The notes below the pieces were generated by a model that was not told the DNA's origin, searched no databases, and saw only the letters and a list, made by a program, of their open reading frames with translations. From Penium margaritaceum (taxonomy: Eukaryota; Streptophyta; Zygnematophyceae; Desmidiales; Peniaceae), in assembly GCA_023375785.1 (NCBI GenBank), contig SZWC01001547.1:86515-150514 (forward strand): DNA of 64,000 nt, given 5' to 3'. Position 1 is the first letter of the stretch; each line of letters starts with the position of its first letter. Below are positions 1 through 12,903 of this stretch, one piece after another. A program made the position numbers and the translations under genes.

Positions 1-529
1 TGGGTGGGCATGGGTGATGGCTCCATGCCTTAGCCTGAGAAAAGAAAAAGGCAAGAGGTCCAGGGTCAAGACCTGATGGGAGAAATATCCAAAAAGGTCC
101 TTGGTCTTAGGATTGCCTTGTCAGAGTGTGCTGACTAGGATAAAGGTACCTCTCCTTACTTTTTAGGTGAGGTGAGATCCTTGTGTGCTAGCCATGGACA
201 CATGGCGATTCTCCATGGGTTTGTGGGTTATGTGACCACTAGGAGTGTGCCATGAGAGCATTCTCTAGCTCTCTAGGTCGTGTGTGAGTGGTCAGCCTGA
301 TTGCTAGGCTGATTTCCTCCCTTGTGTGAGATTATGGATTCTAGTGTGTGAGCCTTAGCCTCCATGGCTAAGTGGTGTGGCTTGTGAGAGGGCTGACTTG
401 CCCAAGCTCTAGCTCTATATGTACTCCATCATTTTGAGTGATTGAATAACCATTCTTCAGCACAAGTGATGCCCTTTCAGTCCCACATGCTCGCTGCTCC
501 AAGGCTCCCTCTCTCCTCCAGATCCAACA
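1..529 (+). repeat. Family A LTR, right-hand part
   Basis: This is the 3' two thirds of a family A LTR in coding orientation, ending in the family terminus GATCCAACA at 529. It carries the usual LTR landmarks in order: the gcgatggctccatgcctta block, the inverted repeat TCAGCCT/AGGCTGA, and a TATA-like CTCTATATGT. The rest lies left of the window. It abuts the leader of B-I, so it is probably the right LTR of an A copy inserted in that leader. The matching target duplication would lie outside the window. Confidence 0.85.
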
Positions 530-819
530 TCCATGTGCTCCATTAGCTCCAATGGCGGGTGCGAGCACTTAGCGCGAACAAGGGCCAAGGATAAGCTCTG
601 CCCTTGGAGGTAGGACCCTTTGGGCCCTAACCAGGATAAGTTGTGCCCTTGGAGGCACGACCCTGGGTTCGCTTGTGTATGTCCTTCTTTATTTGCATGT
701 GATCAACGGCTTAGCAGTAAGCAACGGATCTGCACCTTCTAAACCGGTAGCAGATAACAGCCTACATCAGCCTACATCGGCCTCAACAAAGCAGAGAAAC
801 AGAGATGCAGACAAGTAGT
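530..819 (+). other. B-I 5' leader (untranslated)
   Basis: This 290-bp stretch matches the family B leader seen intact in B-IV (49417-49805). It includes the repeated phrase on both sides of ccctaacca(g/c)gataag and the AAACCGGTAG block shortly before the gag start codon. It is the transcribed, untranslated leader between LTR and gag. Confidence 0.75.
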
Positions 820-998
820 ATGACGACACCCGTGACGCTCACTTTGGAGCAAGTCAACGGTGGGATATCAAAGTTGACAGGGTTTTCTTTTCCCTTGTAG
901 AAATGGCAATTTGAGATTGTCATGAGGGTGCGTGGCTACTTGAAGATGTTCCTTCAAGAATAGGTTGGATCTCCAAAAACAGATCCTGGATATGAAGC
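820..998 (+). pseudogene. B-I gag, N-terminal fragment
   Basis: The start ATG at 820 opens a frame beginning MTTPVTLTLEQVNGG, the same N-terminus as the gag of B-II and B-IV. Gag would form the capsid of the virus-like particle. The fragment stops where A-1 is inserted (999) and the rest of this gag resumes at 33752. It is a fossil and not expected to be expressed. Confidence 0.75.
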
Positions 999-1736
999 TG
1001 TTGTAACTGGAGGATAGAGGGAGCCTTGGAGCAGCAAACATGTGGGACTGAAAAGGGCATCACTTGTGCTAAAGAATGGTTGTTGAATCACCCAAAATGA
1101 TCGAATACACACAGAGCTAGAGCTTTGGCAAGTCAGCCCTCTCATAAGCCATACCACTTAGCCATGGAGGCTAAGGCTCACACACTAGAGTCCATAATAT
1201 CACACCAGAGAGGAAATCAGCCTAGCAATCAGGCTGAGCAGTCAAACACGACCTAGAGAGCTAGAAAAACCTCTCATAGCACATTCCTAGTTGTCACATA
1301 ACCCACAATCCCATGGAGAATCGCCGTGTGTCCATGGCTAGAACACAAGGATCTCACCTTGCCTAAAAAGTAAGGAGAGGTACCTTTTTCCTAGTACGTA
1401 CACTCTGATAAGATAACTCAAGAATATAGGACCTTTTAGGGTATTTCTCCCATCAGGTCTTGACTATGGACCTCTTGCCTTTTTCTTTTTTCACGTTAAA
1501 GCATGGAGCCATCTTCCATGGTCACCAGGTAGGAGCGGTCGATGAACCTAGAAACTTCAAAAATTCATGTCTCACAATCGGACTGTTGGATCGGCCTGAA
1601 ACTTGAATCGTACATATCTTGCCACCTGATCTTTGCAATGGTGAAGACAGATTGTCTAGCTGAGCAGGCATTTGGTATTCTCCTGGAACTTGTTCATGTG
1701 GACCTCAAACTAAGTCGGATAGCCCCTTTCCCAGCA
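999..1736 (-). repeat. A-1 3' LTR
   Basis: This 738-bp family A LTR is reversed. It starts with the diverged terminus tgttgtaactgg and ends near cctttcccagca. It is followed directly by the reversed purine tract and the end of RNase H, which identifies it as the 3' LTR. Confidence 0.88.
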
Positions 1737-4700
1737 ATCTCGCACTTTGCCGTAGTCAGAGTGGGTTGATTCCACATGCCTTCATGCAGAACTGCTCCTT
1801 CTCACGTGTCAGTGGCTTGGTACAAAAATCAACGACCTTGCTTATTGGAGTAAACTCCAGCTTGATAGCACCCTCCTGCACCATGTGCGTGATGAAGTGA
1901 TATGCGATGTCAATGAGCTTGGTGCGTGCATGGTGCTGAGGATTCTTCGCGAGTGCAATTGCGCTCTGGTTGTCGACGCGCACATGAACTGGAATAGCTG
2001 CACTCCAACTCATCTCGCCCATGAGACGCTGAAGTCAAACTGCTATCTTGGCTCCAATGCTAAGAGAGACGTACTCAGCTTCCGTGCTTGAATTGGCCAC
2101 GACCATGTGCCGATCATGAGGAACACATGTCCAGAGATGGACTTGTGGTCCTTTGGGTTTGAAGCCCAATCTGCATCCGTATAGCCGATAATGTTGTTGT
2201 CGTTGCTGTAATAGGTGATGCCGATGTTGATGGTTCTAGCAAGATAGCCGAAGATCCACTTCACTACCTTCTGGTTCTCAGGTCCAGGGCTCACCATGTA
2301 CTAGCTCACAGCGCTCATAGCCTCTGGGATGTCCGCCCTTGCTTCCACCATCAGGTACACGAGATTGCTGACAGCGCTTTGGTACTTCTGCAACTCAACT
2401 GCATTTGCATCTCCATTGAAGCTCATGAAGTACTGTCGCGTTTGCAGCGGCGTGCCCATGGGTTTTGCCTCTACCATGTCAAACCGCTATAAAACATCCT
2501 TGACGTAGTAGCTCTGCTACAACGAGGGAATGTGTGATTTGTAATCATGCTTGATCAGGATATTCAGGAAGTATAAAGCCTCCCGGAGATCAGACAATTA
2601 GAAGTGCTCCTACATTGCATCCTTGAACTCTTGCAATACAAACATGCTGTTGGAAAGGAGGAGCATGTCATCCACATAGACGATGATGATGATCACCTCA
2701 TGACCATGCTGTTAGCGATACACACTATAGTTACACTCACTACGCTCAAACCCCATGCACTACAGCGCCCTATCTTATTTCTGGTTCCAAGCACGGGACA
2801 CTTGTTTGAGGCCGTATAACGACTTCTTCAGCTTGCAAACCAGGTGCTCCGGACCATTCATGACGAATCCCTCCGGCTGCTCCATGTAGATTTCCTCCTC
2901 CAAGTCTCTGTTCAAGAATGCACTCCTCACATCCACGTGGTGAGTCTCAATGTCCTCAGCTCTTGCATCAGAAAGCAGCGTGCGCACAGAGGCAAACTTT
3001 GCAACAAGAGCAAAGGTTTCCATGTTGTCGATGCCTTCCTGCTACGAGTAGCCCTTGGCGACCAGCCTCGCCTTGTACTTTTTGAGGTTGCCATCTACGC
3101 CCCTCTGCTTCTCAAACACCCACTTGCACTTGATTGCCTTGCATCTAGGTGGACGCTCAGTCAGCTCCCACATACCGTTGTTTAGTTGCGACTGTATCTC
3201 CTGTTGCATAGCTTGCATCCAATCTGCTACATGTGGTGCAGCCATGGTTTCCTAGTAAGACGTTGGCGCGTCTGAATCTGGTGCAATAGCGACAATCATC
3301 TGATCTGGTTTTTGCAGTATACTGAAATGTCCGCGCTCACCAGTCTTGTAGCGCACCCTGAGAGGGTACTTGCGATCTGGTGCCGAGGCGTTGACAGGCG
3401 GCTGGCGGAGTGCTGCTGGCACAACTGCTCCTACTGATGGTAGTGCATCTTCTTCTTCTGCTTCTGCCGATGAGACCGCTCTATCTGGTGCATTAGAAAT
3501 GGGAGAGAAGAGTGGTCCTCCCATTGTCACAGTAAAAGAAGGTTCAGGAGTGGTAGGGTCAAGGAGAATGTCTACTCCCACTCCATCAGCTGCTGGTTCT
3601 ATTGCCTCTTTGCAAATGATTTTGGTGCTGATGATGCTACTTTCGTTGAGAATGTTATCCCTGGATATGATGACGTGGCCAGTGTCCCTCTTGTCGAGAC
3701 GATACACCTTGCTTGCCACGTCATAGCCGATCATCAGCATCTGGGCACTCTTCACGTCCCATTTTAGCCAATTCTCCTTGGGCACGTGCATTTGCGCCAA
3801 GCTGCCAAAAGCGCGAAGATGACCCACGCTCGGCTTCTTGCCAAATCACGCCTCGTACGGCGTCATTTGCTCCAGGGTCTTGGTTGGACTAGAGTTCTTG
3901 ATCTACACCACAGTGCTCACTACTTCGGCCCATAAGTCATAGGTGAGCCGAGCCGCGTGCAGCATGGAGCGCACCGACTCAACAATGGTGCGGCTAGCGC
4001 ATTCTGCTACACCGTGCTACTTCAGCAAGTATGGCGTGGTTCCCTAAGCCTTGATGCCTGTTTCTGCAAGGTATTCCCAGAACTCCTTGCTCAGGTACTC
4101 TCAGCCACGGTCACTACAAAACGCCTTGATCTTCTTGCCAGTCAAGTTCTCTGTGATTGCCTTGAACTCGTTGAACTTGTCAAAGTACTGGTCCTTGGAG
4201 GAAAGGATGTACACAGCAGTGTACGGGCTGAAAGTACCAATGAAGGCGAGAAAATACCTAGAGCCTCCAAAGCTCTGGGTCTCCATCGGGCCACACAAGT
4301 CTGTGTGGACCAGCTCCAATACCTCCTTTGTGTCCTCCCCAGCTCCAGAGAACGCCTTGCGATGCTGCTTCCCCTCCAAACAGCCGATGCACAACTACTG
4401 CTTAAAGTTAGAGATGGTGGGCAATTGGCACACCATGTGCTTTGTATGAAGTTGCTGCCAAGCACGCATGGCGATGTGGCCGTAGTGCGCATGCCAAATT
4501 TTGCCAATGGTGGCTTGCACCACTTCTGCAAGACTCTACTCGCATAGGTTCTTGGTCGTCTCCACCAATCGGTACATTTCGCCTTCCTTCATTGACCTAG
4601 CCAACTCCTCTCTTGTTTTCTTGGCAAGGATGGAGCCATAGTCATCGTCCAAGGGGACTCGTAGTCCTTTGTTGATAAGATAGGACACTGAGAGAAGATT

Positions 4701-5947
4701 GAACGCAGCATTAGGTACGTATAGACGCCATGGAACACTCCCACTTCAATGCCACATGGGGTTTCCAACCACATCTCCACAATCTCAATCCCCTCAACAC
4801 ATACGACCTAATTATCACCCAAAGCAATCGGTCGGGGGGGAATGGAGAGCGATTGCGTAAACCACTCCTCGTGGTACGTCACAATCTTGGTACATCCTTA
4901 GTCCTTGTACCATGCCAGATCGTCTTCTCCTTCTGTGACATGACAGACTTCGCAATGAAGAGGCGGTCGCGAACCTCCTTGGCCACGTTCATGTTGCCAA
5001 AATGACGCACGCCGGTCTGGTTATGCTGGTGCTGTTACTACTGCTCACGTTCTTGTGATTGCTGCTATTGTTTCTATGGAGATTGCTGCTTCTCCTACTG
5101 CTGCTGCTGCTCCTTCTGGTCCCTCTTGAACTTGAAGCTCTCTTTCTTGAAGTGCCCATCTTTCTGGCAATAGTGGCACTTGCCTTTCTTCTTGCCTCTG
5201 TGCAGCCCGGACTGCTGCTGCTACAAGTAGCGTGAGCCCATGGCCATGAAAGCTCCTTCACTAGTGATCCTGTAGCCATTGCGCTTTGATGTATTTCGAC
5301 GCAGTTCTACCTGCACGAGGTGCGTGTAGATGAGATCCAAGTCAAGATATGGCTGGCAGTCCAACATCTCTCGCATTGTGTCATAGCTCGTTGGGAGTCC
5401 CCTCGGCAAGAGGAGGACAAAGCGCGTGTCTTCCACAGGGTTGCCAGTTGCTTTCAGCTGCTCCCTATCACTTTTGCCTTGTCCAAGTACGCCTCCATCC
5501 CTTTGCCACCCGGCATTTTCAACGCCATCATCTTCTCCTCAGAAAGCATGAGGAATGAAGGATCCTTGCTCTCATACCTCTTGCACAACATGTCCCACCC
5601 CACTTTTGCAGTAGCCTTCTCACTCACCTACTGAAGATGCGCGCTGGAAATGGTATTGACAAGGAGCCTACCTGTCCTTCTTCTCACACTCCTCATATGC
5701 TGCCACTACAGTTGTAGAGGAATTTGCATATACTACACCTTTTTGGGGCGTCTTCCCTGCCACCACCTTAGTCACGATGATGCCTTTTGCATATGGACGC
5801 GGAGCGCGCTCCTTGCCACTCACCACCTCGCATAAGCCCCTCTCATCCAAAAGGGGACGGATATGGATCTTCCAAAACGTGAAGTTGTCGCATCCTTCTA
5901 TCCTCTCCAAGGGCTGGGTCTGCTGTTGCCACGCCAGCTGCTGCCAT
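1737..5947 (-). pseudogene. A-1 gag-pol remains
   Basis: Read on the minus strand from 5947 down to 1737, this gives the family A gene order. Gag (about 4990-5947) includes a DNFTFWKI motif and an RGLPTSYD motif typical of copia UBN2-type gag. Then come the protease/pre-integrase region (about 4560-4990) and the integrase core (about 3950-4560, LVHTDLCGPM). The integrase C-terminal part with MIGYDVASKVYRLD is at 3252-3827, reverse transcriptase at about 2300-3245 (KCKWVFEKQRG, VDVRSAFLN), and RNase H at about 1756-2300 (VDNQSAIALAKN). A working copy would make the capsid and copy-and-paste enzymes. This one is a fossil broken about ten times or more. Confidence 0.82.
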
Positions 5948-6417
5948 TTTGAGCTTTGGTGATGCTCAGCGGTGCCCTTGAGTGGCGACCCTACCCTTGC
6001 TTCTGGTGCTTCTTCCCCCAGCCCATCACAAGAAAATTCGGTTCAAAACCGTTCAGATCGACCCAAAAAATAGGGTCATCACTAGGGGATTTTATGACAT
6101 ATGTCCTTTGAAAAACAGGGTATGCTGCTACTCATAGTCCAGCTCACACCAACCAGCTTGTATGTAGCGTTTCTCCCAAACGTATTGATGGAATGCAAAT
6201 ATGTTTACTTCAATAGAAATCTTAGGAAAACTAATTCAGTTCTCATGTGCTAATTTTTAAACTTGACAAAGAAACGAGAGTGTTATGGTCATCACAAGGC
6301 GAAAGTCTTACTTAGAGAGAAGAGTCTAGTCCTGGCTGACCACGTTTTGAGCATAATTCTCAATCCGACTGTTCGATCTTCGCCATCATGGACTCGTTCG
6401 AAAGCTTGTTGCTTTAA
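5948..6417 (-). other. A-1 5' untranslated leader
   Basis: This is the reversed family A leader, matching 43136-43750 of A-10. It includes the block reading gttatggtcatcacaaggcg on the plus strand. It is shorter than in other copies and joins straight to LTR sequence, so no primer site is seen here. Confidence 0.75.
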
Positions 6418-6648
6418 TTGAAGAATGGTTGATGAATCACTCAAAATGATGGAGTACATATAGAGCTAGAGTTTGGGCAAGTCCCTCCTCTCACAAGCCA
6501 CACCACTTAGCCATGGAGGCTAAGGCTCACACATTAGAGTCCACAATCTCACACAAGAGAGGAAATCAGCCTAGCAATCAGGCTGACCACTCACATATGA
6601 CCTATAGAGCTAGAAAATACTCTCATGGCACACCCCTAGTGGTCACAT
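6418..6648 (-). repeat. A-1 5' LTR, first block
   Basis: Reversed family A LTR sequence from gaagaatggttgatgaatc to ggtcacat. It ends exactly at the B-II insertion; the remaining 443 bp of this LTR is at 33309-33751. The last five bases, cacat, form the B-II target duplication. Confidence 0.82.
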
Positions 6649-6924
6649 TATAAACCTGATATTCTCCTTGTCCATGGCTGACATTTGGACAGGCATAGGA
6701 TGGACTAGGCATGCACTGCTCCCTTGGAGTAAGTCCCCAAAGTGTGGTCCAGATAGTCAAGGCATGCACTGCTCTTTTGGAGCAAGTCTCCTTGGTCTAA
6801 ACTCAATAGTATAGGCCTTGGCTCTGAGGGTGATATAATCTCTTGGTTGTAATACCAAGAGCTGTCGGCTGGAATCATTGTGTCGGAACCCGTTTTCTAG
6901 GCCATCGCCTTAGGCAGGTTGACA
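6649..6924 (+). repeat. B-II 5' LTR, shortened
   Basis: Family B LTR sequence opening at the diverged start (acctgatat... matches the family terminus) and ending in the family terminus gcaggttgaca. At 276 bp it is much shorter than the 767-bp partner at 32542-33308. Confidence 0.8.
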
Positions 6925-7196
6925 AAGGGTTATGGGCATACACTGACCAGTTGCAAGGCATGCTTCTGCGCACCCTCTAAACCTCGTTGTCTTGCAACAC
7001 GCATCAGCTCCATTAGCTCCATCTCCTCCATCCGCTGTATCAGCTCCAACGGCGGATGCTAGCACTTAGCAAATATGGGCCAAGGATAATCTCTGCCCTT
7101 GTAGCTGCAACCACTGGGCCCTAACCAGGATAAGCTCTACCCTTGGAGGCACGACTCTGGGTTTGCTAGTGTGGATTCTTCTTTGTTTGGAGAATA
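6925..7196 (+). other. B-II 5' leader, first block
   Basis: Follows the LTR with aaagggttatgggcatac and then the family B leader text (ccctaaccaggataagctc, gtttgctagtgtgg). It stops at the family A cluster, and the remainder of the leader resumes near 29305 (caggtgatccacggctaagg). Confidence 0.72.
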
Positions 7197-10024
7197 GCCA
7201 CAGATGGCAAAATCTTGCATGCGCCCTACGGCCACATCGGCATGTGCGCCCTGCAGCAACTTCAAACAAAGCAGATGGTACGTGACTTACCGACCATTTC
7301 TAACTTTGAGCAGCAGTTGTGCATCGGCTTGATCTTCTTGCCAATCTGGTTTTGCACCATTGCCTTGAACTCCTTAAACCTGTCAAAGCACTCTTCCTTG
7401 GAGGAAAGGAAGTACACAGCAGTGTAACGGGTGAAATCATCAATAAAGGTGAGAAAATACCTAGAGCCTCAACGAATCAAGGCTTGCATCGAGCCACACA
7501 AGTCTGTGTGGACCAGCTCCAGCACCTCCTTTGCGCGCTCCCCTGCTCCAGAGAACGCCTCACGATGTGCAGCGACCGTGTCGGAGAGTACCTGAGCAAG
7601 GAGTTCTAGGACTACCTTGTAGCAGGAGGCATAAAGGCGCAGCGGAGTGCAACATAATTGCCGTAGCAGAACGATATAGTAGAACACGCCAACCGCACCA
7701 TCCTTGAGTTGGCGCGCTCCATGGTGCACGTGGCTCGGCTCACCTATGGCTTTTGGGCCAAAGCAGTGAGCACTGCGGTGAACACCAAGAACCACAGTCC
7801 AACCAAGGCCCTAGAGCACATGACGCCGTACGCGGCATGTTTTCATAAGAAGCCAAGCATAGGTCATCTTCGCGCGTTGAGCAGCTTGGCGCACATGCAT
7901 GTGGCCAAAGAGAAGCTGCAAAAATGGGACGCGTAGACCGCACACATGTTGATGATCGGCTATGACGTGGCAAGCTTGGCGTATCGTCTCTACGAGGGGG
8001 ATATTGGCCACGTAATCATCTATATGGATGTCGTTTTCAACGAAAGCAACGTCATCAGCACCAACATCATCTGTGAAGAGGCAGCAGAAAAAAAAGCTGA
8101 CGAAGTAGTGGGAGTAGATATTCTCCTTGACCCCGTCTCTCTTGACACTTTCGCTACTGTGACAATGAGAGAACAACCCTACTCCCTCGTGTCTGATGCA
8201 GTAGATACAATGGCCTCATCAGCAGAAGCAGATGAAGAAGATACACCACCATTAACAGGAGCAGTTGTACTAGCAGCATCGTGCAAGCCACCTGCTAATG
8301 CTCTAGCACTAGCTCGCAAGTACCCTCTCAGGTTGCGCTACAAGCCTGGTGAGCGCGGGAATTTGTGGATTTTGTGAAAACGAGATCAGATGAATATCGT
8401 AAATGCAGCAGATTTAGGCGAGCCAACGTCCTACAAGGACGCCATGGTTGTACCAGATGTAGCAGATTGGATACAAGTTGTGCAGCAAGAGATACAGTCG
8501 CAACTCCACAACGGTACGTGGGAGCTCATTGAGCGTCCACCATGTCGCAAGATAATCAAGTGTAAGTGGGTGTTCAAGAAGAAGAGGGGCGCACATGGCA
8601 ACCTCGGAAAGTACAAGGCGAGGCTGGTTGGCAAGGGCTACTTGCATTAGGAAGGCATCAACAACATAGAAACCTTTCTTCCTGTTGCAAAGTTTGCCTC
8701 TGTGTGTACTCTCCTTTCTTATGCAGCAGCTGAGGACTTCGAGATAGACCACATGGATGTCAAGACAGCATTCTTGAATGATGACTTGGAGGAGGAAATC
8801 TACATGGAGCAGCCGTAGCGGTTGGTCATGGATGGCCAGGAGCACCTGGTTTGCAAGCTGCAGAAGTCATTGTACGGCCTCAAGCAAGCGTCACGTGCTT
8901 AGAATTAGAAATTAGATGTGGCGCTGCAGTGCATGGGTTTTGAGCGCAGCGAGTGTGACTACAACGTCTATCACCGGCAGCATGGTCATGAAGTACTCAT
9001 CATTTTCGTCTATGTGGATGAGATGCTCCTCCTTTCCAACAGCATGTCTACACTACAGGAGTTCAAGGACGCCATGCTAGAGCGCTTCCAAATGTCTAAT
9101 CTTTGGGAAGCATCATACTTCCTCGGAATCAAGATCGCGCGTGATCATAAATCACAATCTCTCTCACTGCAACCGAGCCACTATATCAAGGATGTTTTGC
9201 AGCAGTTCGGCATGGCAAAGGCCAAACCTATCAACACACCACCAAATCCGCGGCAGTACCTTGTGAGCTTGAATGGATAAGTAGATACAGCTTAGCGACA
9301 GAAGTACCAAAGCGCCGTCGACACCCTAATGTACCTGATGGATGCAACCATGGCGGACCTCGCACAGGCTGTTAGCGCTGTGAGTCATCACATGGCGAAT
9401 CCTGGACCCGGGTACCTGAAGGCAGTAAAGCGCATCTTTTACTACCTTGCTAGAACCACCAACATCGCCATCACCTACAATGGCAACGACAACAACATCA
9501 TCAACTATACAAGTGGAGATTGGACTTCAAACCCTGAGGACCGCAAGTCAATCTCTAGACATGTGTTCCTCATGAATGGTGGAGCCATCAACTGGTGTAT
9601 CAAGGGGCAGGTGGTCGTGGCTACGTCAAGCACGGAAGCTGAGTACGTCTCTTTCATCTTTGGACTCAAGGAAGCAGTTTGGCTCCAGCATCTCATGACG
9701 GAGATGAGTGAGAGTGCAGCAGTTCTAATTCTTGTGTGAGTCAACAACTAGAGCGCAATCGCACACGCAAAGAATCCTAAGCACCATGCACACACCAAGC
9801 ACATTGACATCCCATATCACGTCATGAGGCAAATGGTGCAGGAGGGTGCTATGAAGCTGGAGTTTACTCCAACCAGCAAGCCGGTCACTAATTTTTTTAC
9901 CAAGCCAGTTACCCGTGAGAAGTAGCAGTTTTGCATGAAGGCATGTGGACTCAGCCCACTCTGACTGCGGCAAAGTGGGAGATATGGTTGACGAAGTGCC
10001 ATCCGGCTCTGTTTCAGGTCTACG
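7197..10024 (+). mobile_element. A-2: 3' part of a broken family A element
   Basis: Family A pol lacking gag and 5' LTR. It holds the integrase region (about 7197-8400, with IGHLRALSSLAHMHV), reverse transcriptase (about 8400-9250, with KCKWVFKKKRG and DNVY-like palm text) and RNase H (about 9300-9960, STEAEYVSFIFG). The purine tract caaagtggga is at 9971-9980. The first about 40 bp of a 3' LTR (9985-10024) run into an N gap. The copy is rearranged, with integrase-region sequence on both strands, and has about ten or more breaks. Its start overlaps in content with the end of A-9, so the two are not simply one split element. Confidence 0.78.
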
Positions 10025-10370
10025 NNNNNNNNNNNNNNNNNNNNNNNNNNNNNNNNNNNNNNNNNNNNNNNNNNNNNNNNNNNNNNNNNNNNNNNNNNNN
10101 NNNNNNNNNNNNNNNNNNNNNNNNNNNNNNNNNNNNNNNNNNNNNNNNNNNNNNNNNNNNNNNNNNNNNNNNNNNNNNNNNNNNNNNNNNNNNNNNNNNN
10201 NNNNNNNNNNNNNNNNNNNNNNNNNNNNNNNNNNNNNNNNNNNNNNNNNNNNNNNNNNNNNNNNNNNNNNNNNNNNNNNNNNNNNNNNNNNNNNNNNNNN
10301 NNNNNNNNNNNNNNNNNNNNNNNNNNNNNNNNNNNNNNNNNNNNNNNNNNNNNNNNNNNNNNNNNNNNNN
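10025..10370. other. Assembly gap (346 N)
   Basis: A run of 346 unknown bases. To its left a family A LTR begins in plus orientation; to its right one ends in minus orientation. The gap therefore hides a junction between two oppositely oriented LTRs, or a contig join inside similar repeats. Confidence 0.98.
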
Positions 10371-10796
10371 CATGGAGAATTGCCATGTGTCCATGGCTAG
10401 CACACAAGGATCTCACCTCACCTAAAAAGTAAGGAGAGGTACCTTTTTCCTAGTCAGCACACTCTGACAAGGCAACCCAAGAATCTAGGACCTTTTTGGA
10501 TATTTCTCCCATCAGGTCTTGACCCTGGATCTCTTGCCTTTTTCTTTTCTCAAGCTAAGGCATGGAGCCATCGCCCACGGTCACCCGGATATCGGCGGTC
10601 GATGACCCCGGAAACTACGAAAATTCAAATCTTCCAATCCGACCGTTGGATCGGCCTCAAACTTGGACTGTATACATTTTGCCACCTGATCTTTCCAATG
10701 GTGAAGTTGGATTGACGATCGGAGTATGAATCTGGTACCTTCCTGGAACTTGCTCTTGTGGACCCGAAACTTAGCCAGATGGCTCCTTTTCCAACA
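10371..10796 (-). repeat. Family A LTR, right-hand part, reversed
   Basis: Reversed family A LTR from catggagaattgccatgtg to the terminus ttttccaaca at 10796. Its left side is lost in the gap. It directly abuts plus-strand A leader sequence, so it is not the LTR of that neighbour. Confidence 0.82.
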
Positions 10797-11837
10797 ACTA
10801 GAAGGGTATTCCCTTGTTGATGACTCTATTTCATGGGTCCATCTGAAAGGATTTTTGTTGAATTTTCCAATGGTGGACTTATTTTTTCGAAGATTCCTAG
10901 TGAGCTGGTCTCTACAGTCTATTTTGTATCAGACAGATTTCTCGTAGAAGCAGTTGCAGAAGCAGGGGTAGCGCCGCAACTCAAGGGCTACGTTGAGCAT
11001 CCCCAAAGCTCAAAATGGTAGCAACAGACGTAATAACAATAGCTCAAGCGTTAGAGAGGCTAGGAAAGCGTGCGAACTTCACGTTTTGGACGATCCGTAC
11101 CCGCCTCCTTTTGCAAGAGAGGGTCTTCTGGGAGGTGGTGAGCAGCGACGAGCACGCCCCGCCTCCACAGGCAGAACATCAAGAGTAGAAGAAGAAAGAC
11201 ATGCAGGCCTACAGGCTGCTTTTCAACACAATCTCCAGCATGCATCTTCAATAGGTGAATGACAAGGCAAGAGGGGTGGGACACATTGTGCAAGTATGAG
11301 AGCAAGGATCTTGCATTCCTCATGCTTTTGGAGAAGACGATGATGGCATTGGAAATGCAGGGTGGGGAAGGGATCAAGGCGTACTTGGACAGGGCAAAAG
11401 AGCTTGATATGCAACTGAAAGTAGCGCGGAATCCTGTCAAAGAGACGCACTTTGTTCTCCTCTTGCTCATTTGTCGCCCAACGAGCTATGACACGGTCCG
11501 AGAGACGCTGGAATGCTAGTCGACTCTTGACCTGGACTTCATCTATACGTACCTGATGCAAGTGGAACTGTGTCGTAATGCAACAAAGTGCAGTGGCGGT
11601 AGCAGTATTGAAGCACCATTTGTGGCCACAAGCTTACATAACCAGCAGCAGGAGCAGTCTAGGCTGGAGAGAGGTAAGGAGAAAGGCAAGTGCCACTATT
11701 GCCAGAAAGAGGGACAGTACAAAAAAGAGTGCTTCAAGTTCAAGAAGGACCACAAGGCGCAGAGGTAGCAACAGCAACAGAAGCAGCAATCTCCACAACA
11801 AGAACAAAAATAGTCACATTAACGTCAGCAGCAGAAG
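10797..11837 (+). pseudogene. A-3: family A leader and gag fragment
   Basis: The last about 220 bp of a family A leader are followed by gag from the ATG at 11015. Recognisable parts are the FWTIRT-type N-terminal text, WDTLCKYESKDLAFLMLLEK, an ICRPTSYDT motif, and the zinc knuckle CHYCQKEGQYKKEC near 11690-11735. The basic, glutamine-rich tail begins after that. The fragment ends where reversed family B sequence begins. It is broken in several places. Confidence 0.78.
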
Positions 11838-12903
11838 GTGCTTGTTCAACAACTTGACGGACGACAGGCAGATGATCAGGTCATCCACATACGGTGCAAC
11901 CACCATCAAGCCTTGCTCATCCTCTAGCACATACACACTAGGGTCATTCTGGCAGTTTGTGAAGGTGAGCCCGGCCACGAAGCCGTCCATCTCCTTGTAC
12001 GACATCCTTGGGGCCTGTGTTGGCCCATAGAATGCTTTGACCACTTTGGAAGCCTTACCCTCTAGAGCTTTCACTCCCTCGTGCACTTCCATCAGCACTT
12101 CTTTGTTTAGTTTCTCGTACACAGATGCTATCTTCACGTCTATCCAGTGGAACTCCAGATCATTTGCAGCAGCGATGCCCAGCATGGATCTGATAGAGGC
12201 AAATTTGATGACAAGCGCGAAGGTCTCCTCATACTCTAAGCCTGCACGCTGGGAAAAGCACTTCGCTACAACTCTTGCCTTGTACTTGTCGATAGTACCG
12301 TCTTGCTTTAACGTTTTCCGGAGTACCCACTTTGACCCCACCACGTGCACGTTTGGGGGCCTGTCCACCATAACCCATGTTCCGCATCTGGCATAATCAT
12401 ATCCTCTGTTACAGTCATGGGTTCTCCTTGAGCCAAGCATGACCAGCTGAGTCCGGTCCATTCCGCACGCTCAGCATTGTACTGGCACGGAGGTTTCTTC
12501 TAGCGCGTAATACGCCGGAGTGTTACTGGTCGTACTTCAAGGCATAGATGCTTCAATTGCTCCTGCGCAGCCAGTGATCCATTGTTTGCGGAAAAGCCAC
12601 CGGCCTCATATTTTCACTTAAAGGCCTCAGAGGACTCTGACTCAGTGTCAGAGTCCATCGTTGTGCCAGCCTCCCTCTAGCACCATCATTCACTCGCACC
12701 ATCTACCAATTCTCAGGTGCCTGATCACCTAACTCGAGTAACACATCCCACTCTCCTAATTTGGGAGCATGGACATGGTATAGGGACTCTCCCTTGCCGA
12801 GTGTCCTTTCATCGAATTTGACATCTCGGCTCCTGATGAGCTTTCGAGCCGCTTGGTTCCACAGCCTGTATTCCTTTTGTGCAATGTCGTATCCAACCAT
12901 TAC
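11838..12903 (-). mobile_element. B-III: internal fragment of a family B element
   Basis: Minus-strand family B pol. Integrase C-terminal text (about 12703-12900, MVGYDIAQKEYRLWNQ) is followed by the reverse transcriptase half (about 11814-12461, with GSKWVLRKTLKQDG, ALVIKFASIRSMLGIAAAND and the palm motif PYVDDLIICL). LTRs, gag and RNase H are absent. It lies between A-3 gag and a piece of reversed A LTR. It is broken in a few places beyond its missing ends. Confidence 0.8.

Noticed and set aside
9817-10425. Open frames running through 10025-10370
   Set aside because: They exist only because N bases cannot contain stops. The flanks are A pol and A LTR.
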